The notes under the pieces are model-generated. The model was not told the origin of the DNA and made no database searches. It saw only the letters and a list, made by a program, of their open reading frames with translations. A stretch of DNA of 64,000 nucleotides. Origin: Rotaria macrura. Its lineage: Eukaryota > Rotifera > Eurotatoria > Philodinida > Philodinidae. The DNA is taken from contig OENT01000298.1 in assembly GCA_900239685.1 (NCBI GenBank), positions 1 to 64,000 on the forward strand, in the 5' to 3' direction. Shown here piece by piece: positions 25,014 to 35,577 of the stretch (positions are counted from its first letter, which is position 1; every line of letters begins with the position of its first letter). A program made the position numbers and the translations under genes.

Positions 25014-25584
25014 GGTGATGTTTTAATTAAATCTAATATCAGTTAACTGTTTGTAATGGAACTATGTTTTCTCGGAAAATGATTAATCTACAAAAGATCT
25101 ACCATTTTATTTATTCGTATCAATAGCCTCGATGATGATGCTTCGTTAACACAATTCAATCAAAAGATGTCGCTCCAACGAATCATCTGGAATATTCATG
25201 AGTGGTTCTTTCTGAAATAAAATTCCCTCGTATGCGAAAATTCCTGTTTTTCTTATTTATTGCGTCATTTACTTGTGATTAATCATTCTACTTAAATACG
25301 GGCACGTATGAAGTTTTTCTTCCATTGCTGTTGCTTATTTCGTTTATATGCGTTGATACCTGTTTTTTATTTCAATCTAAGTTTTCTTTTCGTTTGTCAG
25401 CGTAGAAGTTTGCATGCGTCGTTAAACACGCACTAGTCATACGTTTGATGCATTCTCAGTCCATAGTACGCCCGCACATATGCACAATATATATAAGATA
25501 GAGAGATTTGCTCATTTATTTCTAGATTCATTTTTTCTCTTTACCCAAGCAAGTGCATCCCAATATAACCAAAAGAAAAACATC
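25014..25584. promoter_or_regulatory. Shared upstream region of two divergent genes, with a TATA-like box
   Basis: 571 bases separate the start codons of calcineurin B (-) and the autophagy receptor gene (+), so both promoters must lie here or in upstream untranslated exons. TATATATAAG at 25488-25497 is about 90 bases before the plus-strand ATG and could be a TATA box. No matching box was picked out for the minus-strand gene. Transcription start sites cannot be placed from sequence alone. Confidence 0.4.
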
Positions 25585-28500
25585 ATGGCAGACACAAACG
25601 ACCAATCTTCTGAGTCAAGTTTAGATTCTAGTTGGGCACTTGATCAAGTTCTCGAGCGTCAACAAGATGATCAAGTTGTATTTGAAAATGTTGCCGATCA
25701 GTATGTTAAAGGTGCAGATGTAACAGCATTTTTTAGTGTTTTAAATGATGTCAAGATCAATCAAGATGAAGATCAAATCGGTTTATCACGAGTAAGATAT
25801 TTAAAAACAAGATTTATGCGCAACATTATCTATTTCATGATACGTTCATTTGTTTCTTTCGTCTAGATTGGTTATACAAATATTAAAGAATGTGTAGCAT
25901 ATGCTCCTGTACAGTTTAATCCATCGACAGCAGCAGGATTAACTTGTCATGGTACAGCAACGTTCCCATCATCTTCATTGCCAACCACTGACGATGAATT
26001 CTATCAATTTTGCTATATAATTAATAAAGAAAAAAATCTTGACTCATCAATTCCATTTCAATTAAATTGTGCATCTGATGATATCGATCTATTATCAAAT
26101 GTACCAATAAGAAAAACTAAGCCTGATGGTTTTATTGCATTAGCCGATAATGATAATGAGGATCTTCTCGTTATACATAGCAGACAAAACTTAACCGAAG
26201 AAAAGCTACGTCTAGAAAATCGGCAATTAGTAGATGTAAATCGTCGATTAGAATTACAAAGAGATGAATATAAAACTAAATTAGATTCATTCGAAATGAA
26301 AACAAAAGAACGTCATCAAACAGTTTGCGACGAAATGCAAGTATGTCAAATGATATCTCTTAAAATTTCAGTCATAAAATCAAATGACGCAAAACATACT
26401 TTTCTTATCTCGAACTAGTTGTTAGCAACCGAAGAAAAACAACAATTTGACTTTGTTTTCTATTTTTACACTCATCAATATAAGTACTATCCATCGAAAG
26501 ATAAAAAGAAAACAACATTATCTCCTATTACAAATAATAGACAATCATCACCGTGTATATTTATGTAGCACCGGATGATATTTAAATATAAGCGATGTTG
26601 CTAAAATTTTCCACTGGAAAGCTAAATCTCAACAGACTGCCGTTGAGATGACTAGTAAGAACTATTTCGAAAAATTTTTTCTTGGTTAGCTTTAGCTCAG
26701 CTTATGTAATATCCCTAAAAGCGAAGACATAAATCGGGAAATATAATCTCCTTCTATTTTAATGTTAATACTAATTGTATGTGGAAGCGTTTGCTTTTAA
26801 TAAATCCAGTGATATGCATAAGAAACATGACTACGCATATTTCTTTAAGTTTGTTTACAGGGACGTTGTAATATGTTTCTAGAGAGAAGTTTCGAATTCA
26901 ATCTATATAAAACTAATTGAGATCTAGATGAGATACACATTGCTTACTCACGCACACACATCTGATTTAACCGCCGATAGAATGAACACAGATCATTATT
27001 CTACTACACTCAACTGTATCAATCTAACAAATGTTGAGTTCAATCCGAAATTTCCAGCATGAATGCAATGTTTTCATATTGATGTAAGTAAGAAGAATTT
27101 TTTTCTATTTTCTTGAAAAACCAGTTCTCCGTTGGATTCTGGAGTTAAGGTAAAAAATATTATCGTTTCTTCTTAAAAGCGCTATGATAAGTTCTACACT
27201 CATGTATGATAATTTTATATTAGCTTATTCCGATGGAAAATCTAAGGTGAACACAAACTATTACGGAATAACGGTTTACTGAATGATTTTTTTCAATTAA
27301 ATGAGTTGAAGCATGACCCATCATTATGTTTTTCCTCGTGTAAGACAATCTATGAAATAGATCGAAAACAAAGAAAGAAAATTTCATTATCTATATGAAT
27401 TAATCAGATTTTGAATTTGTTTTTTTTCCTTAGACACTGGTTACATCACATCAAGCAATCATCGATGAATTATCAGCACGACAAAAAGCTGAAGCTAAAC
27501 TACGTGCCGAATATGATGCATGTTGTGCATTATGCAGTCAATATCAAACTGAATCTTTACAACATGCCGAACGTTGTCACACACTAGAAACTTCTCATGC
27601 ACAAATATCAAGTGAAACAAATCAAATTCGTTCACAATTAGCTATAACATCACAATTGGCAAAAGATCAAGCAACACGGATCGTTGAACTAGATCGTCGT
27701 TTGATGGAATCCAGTGAATTATTGAAAACATCGAATCAACGACTAGGATTACTCGAACAACAAATACGTGACTTGCGTTTAACAACAGACAAATATCAAA
27801 TTTCAACTCAAGGACAATTAGATGCATATGTTAAAAAAGTTGCTGAGAAAGATGCTGAAATCAATTCATTAATAGAGGCTAATGATTTGTTCGAAAAAGA
27901 AATAAAAGCATCACAGCAAGATAAAGAATTAGTACAAAAATTGCAAAAACAATTGGATGAATTAAATGAAGAACATCGTTTACAGAATGAATCGGTAAGA
28001 ACATTAAAAAAGAAGAGGCAAGATACATTTGTTTTCATAAATGTTTTCCTTTAGACACAGAAAGAAACCGAATTATTGAAAAGTCAATGCCATGATATCA
28101 ATACGAATGAGCAAGCGTATTTGGCACTAAGAACATCGTGTTCAGAAATCGAAAAACGTTGTGTTAAACATCAGAAGAGTGAAATCGAAGTTAAACGACA
28201 ATTAACCATCTATAAAAGCTTTGTTGTAAGTTATCTTAATGCCTACGTCATGTTAAGATTAAGATCATCGATAATTTCCCATTGGATAAAGATTCATGTA
28301 ATTGAAATAGGATCTTTGTTTTCTAATATCTAAATGCGACAGAGATGTAGATGAGAACCTATGTGGACTCAAAGAAAAAATATTTTCTTTTGAATTATTC
28401 GAATTCTAAGCTTAACAAAAGTCCATTGCTTTAAAATGATCTAGTTGTTTTTTTTTCAATGAAATTTAGAGTGATTTCCAAAGTCAAGTTGAAGATTTAA

Positions 28501-28829
28501 CTCGACGATTAGAAGCTGGTGCCGAAGAATACAAAGTGTTACAAAGAAAATATTATGAACTTGAAAGAAACATGGGTCTGGATGATTCAAATCAAAAAAA
28601 TAAATGGGCAGTAAATGAAAATTTTCCTCACAACGGAGCAAGAGATTCAGTTCTACGTGACGAATTGGAGCCTTTACGAAAACAACAAGAAGAGAACTAC
28701 ACATCATTAACACAACGACTTAATGATGTTGAGGTTGAAATTAAGATATGTCCGGTGTGTTCTTGCCAATTTTCCAAATCTTTCACAATCCAACAAAAAC
28801 ATCAACATATTGAGGAACATTTCTCATAA
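25585..28829 (+). CDS. CALCOCO/TAX1BP1-like autophagy receptor (SKICH, coiled coil, C-terminal zinc finger)
   Basis: Five exons keep phase 0: 25585-25791, 25867-26340, 27434-27994, 28055-28225 and 28470-28829, giving 590 residues. The N-terminal SKICH domain (about 30-160) has VVFENVADQYVKGADV and DEFYQFCY, typical of NDP52 and TAX1BP1. Directly after it, NEDLLVIHSRQ (LVI at 170-172) aligns by eye with the non-canonical LC3-interacting LVV segment of those receptors. A long Glu/Lys/Gln-rich coiled coil runs from about 175 to 540. The C-terminus has C565-x2-C568-x15-H584-x3-H588, the same spacing I recall for the ubiquitin-binding zinc fingers of TAX1BP1. The likely role is a soluble adaptor linking ubiquitinated cargo to autophagosomes. 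The length is between NDP52 (446) and TAX1BP1 (789). Intron 2 is 1093 nt and may contain an alternative last exon at 26419-26568. Confidence 0.88.
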
Positions 28830-30513
28830 ATGGAATACAACATAATGACCTATGTATATAAAATATATAGTGCCATTTTCTTCGTAAACATTCTCCTTAT
28901 TGTGAGACTGATTGGACAGTAGTGTGGTTTTTTTCGTCTAAGCATTAATATGCGTATTATCATTTCGTTGTTTTCTCTCTCTTCAACTAAGTTAAATATC
29001 ATTTGTAATTATCGGTTGTAGTTTCATGTATACAAGAATATACTATTTAAGAAAAACAAAAACAGAACTAATAAATTCGAGACAAGACGTTTTTTGCTTT
29101 ACATGAAATCAATCACTGAACTCTGTCGAAATTCAAACAACAATCAATAATATAGAATACATTCAAAGGATTGATTTGTTTATCATTCTTGTTAATTTCA
29201 ATAGATGATTTTTCAACTGATTGGAGAAAATTTTCGTTCTGTAGAACATCATATTAATAGTGTCTAAAGTGACGATATATTTGTCGGTAAAACGTTTTGC
29301 AACACCTTACATGCAATGATTTTACATCGCCCAAGGATCGAGTTTTTTATTTGATTCATTCGAATGGATTTTAAAGGAATGATTTCTGTTTTTTATTCAA
29401 TTTAATCACATCTGAGTGATCATAATTCTATAGATAAAAAGTAAGACAACAAGATTGAACTATTACCATTCGTAATCTTCTCAAAAATGTATGTCAGAAA
29501 AAGACGATGTCAATAATGATTTCCATTCATTTGTTTTATTCGAATACTCAAGTGAATCATTGATTAAAAGTAACATGCGATGTAAAAGTCTTGACAAAAA
29601 TGTCGAAATCTATTTAACTGCCTTAATGACTTATCAACCAATCAAAATTAGAAGAACAAATTTTTGTTGTTTGAAAAAAATCTGAGGTGGGGGAAAGACT
29701 AGAACTCGAACAGGACTAAAAACATATTTCCTTTTCAATATGAAGCGTGCTCATCTTTCAATTATTATGAACTATGACAATCAGAATTCGAACAAAAAGA
29801 ATAGCAAAAGCGCTATCGATATTAAAGTCCGTAAAAATTTTTCATTCGTTCTTGATGTTGTTGTGAATAAAACACGACTGCAAAATTTAGCTTCACCTCC
29901 ATCGAGATTAGTTTACAAAAAAATCATCCGTCACACTGAGTCTTTTTTTTTGCGTTATTTGTTCGAAATATGTCCGATCGTGAAAGCTCAGCAGATGAAA
30001 ACAATTCGTAGGATGTCTTTTTTTTATTGTTTTAAAATGGTCAGGAGGCCAAATTATTTAGACTACTTTAGAATTATCTCATATAATGATTTAAGTATCA
30101 AAACTTCCAGTGCACCATTAGAAAGCACAATCTTTATTACTGTGATGCTGATAGAAAAACGTACTTTTTCTGTTTTGTTGTTGGATGGAAACAAAAGTTA
30201 GTCAAAGAGGAAAATGATGTTGCAAGAACGTTTATTTTATTTCTACAGATGTTTACTTTTGGGTTTTTCTTTCTTATCGGGTTCATTCTGGAAAAATATG
30301 TATGTTACAATATTTGTTGTTCGACTTTGCTCTTTCCAACAAGAAAAGCACTTAATTGTTTAGAATGGCATCTAGACAGTTACATAGATTTCAAAATCTT
30401 TCTCGAGACGTTTTCATTGCATATTGAAATAGTGTCTTTCGAAAAAATAATGCCGAAAAGATAGTAACAGTTTGTTTTACTATGAAATACAACACAATTA
30501 TATGCTTTATCAA
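28830..30513. other. Convergent intergenic region with several unrecognised plus-strand frames
   Basis: This lies between the 3' ends of the autophagy receptor gene (+) and the dehydrogenase gene (-). Plus-strand frames at 29491-29685, 29740-30201 (153 residues) and 30249-30464 follow one another. They are rich in Lys, Asn, Phe and Ile, with no domain, signal peptide or clear splice chain. They may be chance or 3' untranslated sequence. Nothing else was seen. Confidence 0.4.
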
Positions 30514-31482
30514 TCATGTTGTTTTGTTTTCTAATGATTGAGTCATTATTTCAAGGGCATCATCTAATGTTTTTCCTCGTTTTCTTTCTTCGATTGTTTC
30601 ATTTCCTAATGGCGTTTTTTCAGCAACAAATCGATATGTATCAGCAGCTCCCAGGAACATCTTTTCTGATAGACCAATATTTTCAAATGTTTTCGCTATT
30701 TCTTCCATTTCACCGACCCATCGAGCTGCTTTCGGCGGCATATGTGGAATTAATTTCGATAAATGCTCGAATGTATTCGGCATACTTTGTTTTAATTCAT
30801 CGAAGAGTATGTCTTCAATGCCAAAGAATTTCGCTGTTACACATGCTTGAATAGTAATAGCAGTTATTCCTTTATTTAACGAAGCATAACACATCTTTAA
30901 TGTACTTGCTGGACCTATTTCATTTCCCATCACACATACTCTTATTAAATTTGTATACTGAAATAAATCAGCTACTTGTTGAGCATGTTCACCGGATAAA
31001 AACAACTTAGTTATATGATCATGAGAACTCGGTGGTAAACCGATAATACATCCGTCAACGAAATTTCCATGCAAGAAAAGTTGACTCATAGATTTAATTG
31101 ATTGTGGTGATATAGCATTCATATCTACATAGATTATATGTTTGTTTTTGTTTTTGTTTAACAAAGGTGCAAATCTTTCTGCGAGTAAATGTGCTTGAGA
31201 TGGAACAATAATGGAGAATATATAATCAGCTTGTTGAATCATTTCTTCATCTGTTTTAACATCAATAATACCGGCTGAATTCGATAGTTTCTGTGTGCGA
31301 TCGCTGCGTCCTGTTAAATTTGTTATTATACGTAATTTATTATTGACTGAATCGAGAAGAACACGACCGATGGAATGTCCCTTTGAAACACATTAGTGTG
31401 GAATCCGAAAAAATTCAAATATAATTTTTACCATATCCCCCGGACTCATTATAGCAATTGTTATTGAAGTTTTTTCAGCCAT
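30514..31482 (-). CDS. NAD(P)-dependent dehydrogenase of the 6-phosphogluconate dehydrogenase-like / DUF1932 type
   Basis: Two exons, 31432-31482 and 30514-31380, are split by a 51-nt GT-AG intron at a codon boundary; the product is 305 residues. The N-terminus ITIAIMSPGDMGHSIGRVLL is the first strand, dinucleotide-binding loop and helix of a Rossmann fold, and the intron falls inside that loop. FSIIVPSQA and YVDMNAISPQSI follow in the usual positions for the beta-hydroxyacid dehydrogenase superfamily. The C-terminal half contains NKGITAITIQA and RWVGEMEEIAKTFENIGL, characteristic of the DUF1932 C-terminal domain. The superfamily oxidises beta-hydroxy acids with NAD(P); the substrate of DUF1932 members is not established, so I do not assign one. 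The protein looks complete. No signal peptide is seen, so it is probably cytosolic. Confidence 0.87.
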
Positions 31483-33816
31483 GTTTACCTGTTATATTGT
31501 TGACTGACGATTTGATGATTTGCAGGGTTTTGGTCGTTCTTTTGCACAATAAATCTTACAAACTATCACGTGAAAACATGATTGGTTCTCTTTCTCGTTC
31601 GTGTATACTTGATAACACGATGTTGGTGCTCGTAAACATATTCTATTGCAAGCGTAAATACTTTTTTTTGCGACTCAATTTCATACGCAACAATGATAAG
31701 CTACATATAGCATTTAAAGGCGTTGAGAGACAGATCATAAGGCCCATACTTACTTGCTATCAATGCTGTGTAGTGTTTCTTCTTTTTATGAAAGTCGTTG
31801 ACGATAAGAGTTTTTGCTTTTAAAATAAGAATAAATTTCACTTGACAAAGGCCAGTTTTGAAATAGTTGATACATGCATTATTCGTACAATCTCTCGATA
31901 TCTAAGTGTTCAAACTTGTACTAGACTCACAGAGATACAGTAAGAAATTATCACTGTATACATATTTCTATGAATTAGTTATAATGAAGAATCATATAAG
32001 ACTATGCTGATTGTTGATTACCTAAGGAAGCATAATGTAGTATGCAAATGAGATACTGAAGGATCTAGAGCAAGAACGTCATGCGCTATGGACAGATCAT
32101 TTTATAAACTCAAATTCTTGAATTTCTTATTCTATTGCCTAGAGTTCTTTCTCATAGGCTTGAGCTCTTGATCATGCGTGTGTTCTGTACTTGAATAGTG
32201 AAGATCTTTTTCTTTCCTGTGCAAATATCACAAGTCATTTAATTGCCTTACGTGTTGAACATGTAAGAACCATCAATAAAAAGATCGATAGTTTGATTGG
32301 TTCTGATGTAAAAAATATTTTGGCAGGCAATATATGCATCTAATCCAAATTTAGTTTTGTCAAAAGAAAATATGGTTGTAAAAATGCAGTGTATGTATGT
32401 TAGGACTGATGAACAACTAGCGGCGACGTCACCCTGCTTTTGAAATTTTTCTCTGATGATTGAAAAATGTAACCTATATATATATATCCATATCACGTCC
32501 ACCATGTCATTCCTGCTTTGGGAGCCGAGTTACATCCCTGGAAAAAAATTGCTAATACATATTTCTCTATACAGCCGCGATAAAATATCTCGATCAACAA
32601 TGAAAAGTAAGAATGAATATATGAAGGATATTTGCCTAATTCTTAAAAAGAATCAATTAGACAATTGAAACATGTTCATAAACGAAATATTGAATACAAT
32701 ACATTACGATTCACACAAAATAATAACACAAGTTCATCCATAGCACAATGTGCCTATATCAATGTTTGCATGAATCCCGCCACCTGAGAGCATGCTGATT
32801 CAACGTTCTTACATGTGAAATTAGCTGTTAAGTATATCTAATTGCTCTTTTGTTCATTTTTTATTCAACTTTACGTTCGAAAATTCAATCCAAATAATAC
32901 AAACATTTAAATAAAGAAACATTTCCATCAGACACTCAAAAATATTCAGCTCATTGGTACGATCATCATGTTTCAGCGTATGGATTAATTATTTCAAATA
33001 TATAAATCTAACTCATGATGGCGTCCACAACCTTGTTAATGGTAACAAAGTTATGCGCTAACGGCAAATCTTGAAGTCTGTGCAGGTCAAGAGTGTGGAT
33101 AAAAAATATTTACCTAGGGCTTGTAATTTTGACTAGTAGTCTCTGACCATTAGATATTAACAGATTTATCGATGTAACGGTACATGAATGTCATTGAAAT
33201 TGCTTTCTTTAAATTTATTAGAGTACTGTATTAGGCAAAAGATTATTTGCCTGGAGGAATCATAATATTTGCAGTTTTGAAGAAGAAAAGAACAAACTAA
33301 AATTCATGATTACGAGAGATGAAAAAAAAACTAAGACCCAGGCACATTCAAAGATATTCTAAGAAACAAAACGCTTCATTTTCGATTCAGCACTATAACT
33401 AAGCGTACGATTGACTTGAAAACGTTCTTCTGATAAGTCCAAAAATGTTCCCGATTTCCATTCGATACAATAAAATTATAAGATTCGATTAATTCTACCG
33501 CTGAATTTCTCGATATTTGCATATCATATGCATGACAAATATAATTATCATACGAAGTTTGTAGTGTGCTTTAACTGTAAGTGTAAAGATTTATTATGTA
33601 CAAAAACAAAAACAAAGATATATATATATATATATAATCGTTTATCGTAAACTATTCTTTGAACCAATCGAAAATCATCGATTTTATTTGATAAAATTTC
33701 TGTGAATTTTCCTGAGGCTTTTTTAGTGATCTGCCGAGAAAAATATTTATTTCATTTTAGTTCTATGTCGAATAGAAACAAACAAAAAACATTGTTGTCT
33801 TATTGTATGAATAAAA
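31483..33816. other. Intergenic region, nothing recognised
   Basis: This lies between the 5' end of the dehydrogenase gene and the 3' end of the type I membrane protein gene, both on the minus strand. Open frames at 31458-31823, 32248-32505 and 32456-32668 have no motif, and the first overlaps the dehydrogenase start on the other strand. A TA microsatellite lies near 33615-33635. The proximal part presumably holds the dehydrogenase promoter. Confidence 0.45.
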
Positions 33817-35019
33817 TCAAAATGATAATTTATTCCATCCATTTGTGATAGGACTGTCGGTGGTTGATATTGTATCGAGTTTATAGCTTATTGTAGGTAA
33901 ACGTCGTTCTTTTTCTTCTTCTTCCTCTTCTGCATTATCTCCTTTACAAAATACATATAAAAGAAACGTAATTAGAAAACATAAAAGTAAACATGCAACT
34001 ATAATTGAACTTAATATAAGAATAGTATTAGATTCATTGCGTTCTTTAATTTTCATTGATTTTGAAGAACTCTTAATCAAAGTTTTTTTATTAACAGTAA
34101 GACTAACAGTAAACTTTGCTTTAGTTTCATTCATGGGATTCGTCGTTATTGATTCAGTAGATGACAACTTTGTTTCGATATTCGTTTCAACAACATGTGA
34201 TGAAGTATGTTTTCTTTCATTTTCATGAATGGTGGATATCGTGGATGTAATTGCTGGTTCGTCAGTAGTACACCATGTACATATGAACTGTTCAGTATTA
34301 CTTGATGATTCGTATGTCGGAATTGTTGTAACAGTTGTTGATGTGGTCAACTTTACCGAATTTGTCGTCATAGGGATAGTATAACGATCAACACATTCAA
34401 TGTAATCGATTGGTTGATTGTTTTGACGATCACGAATATACGTGAAATGGCCCCAATATCTGTAATCATCACAATGCATACGAACTTCTAAAGCACGAAA
34501 TACGGTATTCTGAACATTAGGATCAATGAAAAGTTTTGTGTGATTGCCACGATGTTTTATTGTTATGCTTAAATCTTCAAAAGTTCGATCTGGCACGTTT
34601 TCAAGGGATTGCACTTTTTGTAAATCGAATACATCGAGAGTATCATAACTGATTTCTATATACAATCCATTAGGTCGGCTTGTTTGTTCTGCTGCATTCA
34701 CATCGAATAATTTATTTATAATATTAGGATATTTGTGAGAAAAATCGAGAAACGTTTGAGTATCATTAAAATAAAATACTACACACTGAAGATTATGTAC
34801 AGGCGTACAATTTTGAGTTATATTTATAGTTTCTGATGGCATCATCTTTCTGTGTATCCAGCAATAGAAACAATATCGGATCGTTTCCTCTACTGCTACA
34901 GAAAATGAACAAGTTTGATTCGTCGTGCTTGCTGAATTATGACTGAATTCTAAGCAATCTCCATTGATATTTGATATTAAAAAATAGGAAATAAGAAAAT
35001 AAGAAATTTGATACATCAT
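33817..35019 (-). CDS. Orphan type I membrane protein with mucin-like stalk and acidic tail
   Basis: The frame is open from 35142, but I place the start at the paired Met codons at 35016-35019. There the sequence MMYQISYFLISYFLISNING reads as a signal peptide, giving 400 residues. The ectodomain begins with a Cys-bearing region (CSFSVAVEE, RYCFYCW, CTPVH, CVVFYFN) with several N-x-S/T sites. CDDYRYWGHFTYIRD and YIECVDRY come before a Thr/Ser-rich, mucin-like stretch. One strong transmembrane helix follows (TILILSSIIVACLLLCFLI and on). The cytoplasmic tail has a run of Glu, then KERRLPTISYKLDTIS. I recognise no family. The layout suggests a cell-surface receptor or adhesion protein. The next gene upstream, 153 bases away on the same strand, also encodes a surface protein. 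Confidence 0.72.
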   Translation of the reverse strand: MMYQISYFLISYFLISNINGDCLEFSHNSASTTNQTCSFSVAVEETIRYCFYCWIHRKMMPSETINITQNCTPVHNLQCVVFYFNDTQTFLDFSHKYPNIINKLFDVNAAEQTSRPNGLYIEISYDTLDVFDLQKVQSLENVPDRTFEDLSITIKHRGNHTKLFIDPNVQNTVFRALEVRMHCDDYRYWGHFTYIRDRQNNQPIDYIECVDRYTIPMTTNSVKLTTSTTVTTIPTYESSSNTEQFICTWCTTDEPAITSTISTIHENERKHTSSHVVETNIETKLSSTESITTNPMNETKAKFTVSLTVNKKTLIKSSSKSMKIKERNESNTILILSSIIVACLLLCFLITFLLYVFCKGDNAEEEEEEKERRLPTISYKLDTISTTDSPITNGWNKLSF

Positions 35020-35172
35020 TAAAAAAGAAAAGAAAAAGCGCAAATTCTTTCTTTTGTTAAACGATATTTCATTGATTTTTATTCGTAGTTTTAAATAAGA
35101 AAAATTTAAGTTCGAAAGTAAGAATATTTTTGTATTGATCATATTTAAACTGTGAATGATTTCGATTTAATC

Positions 35173-35577
35173 TCATTTGATAAAAGAATTCGTCAAGGCC
35201 AACAACATGAAATCAGCTGCAATCACAATGTGTGGAATATGAAAACTATAGGCACTATTCGTTGAAGTAACTGTAGTTTTCGTCGAAGAAGATTTTGCTG
35301 TTGTTGTTATTGCACTGGTTGAGCTTGAATTCGATGTGCATACAGCTGTGCATGGACCTTGACATCCTTTCACGTGCATGGCACAGAACTCACTTGTACA
35401 ATCAGCACACGACGGAAGATCAATGGCCGGTTGCTGGCACGTATGCAGCGGAGGAGGAAAACAACATGAACAACATGCACTGTTTACTGTGAACACTCCA
35501 GCAGTCAAAAATATTATTGAAAACAACACCAACATGTCTCTAACAGTGATAATAGATAACGTATCCTTGCTAGTCAA
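35173..35577 (-). CDS. Small Cys-rich secreted protein, probably GPI-anchored
   Basis: The frame encodes 134 residues from the ATG at 35577, or 120 from the Met at 35535, which sits closer to the hydrophobic core. LVLFSIIFLTAGVFTVNSA is a convincing signal peptide with likely cleavage before ACCSCC. The mature domain of about 50 residues is dense in Cys and Pro: CCSCCFPPPLHTCQQP, then CADCTSEFC, CQGPC and AVC. A Ser/Thr-rich linker follows. The C-terminus is hydrophobic (IVIAADFMLLALTNSFI), as in a GPI-anchor signal, with no cytoplasmic tail. No family is recognised. It lies directly upstream of the type I membrane protein gene in the same orientation, so shared expression is possible but unproven. 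Confidence 0.65.
   Translation of the reverse strand: MTSKDTLSIITVRDMLVLFSIIFLTAGVFTVNSACCSCCFPPPLHTCQQPAIDLPSCADCTSEFCAMHVKGCQGPCTAVCTSNSSSTSAITTTAKSSSTKTTVTSTNSAYSFHIPHIVIAADFMLLALTNSFIK

Noticed and set aside
33608-33636. TA dinucleotide run
   Set aside because: Ordinary short microsatellite, not informative.
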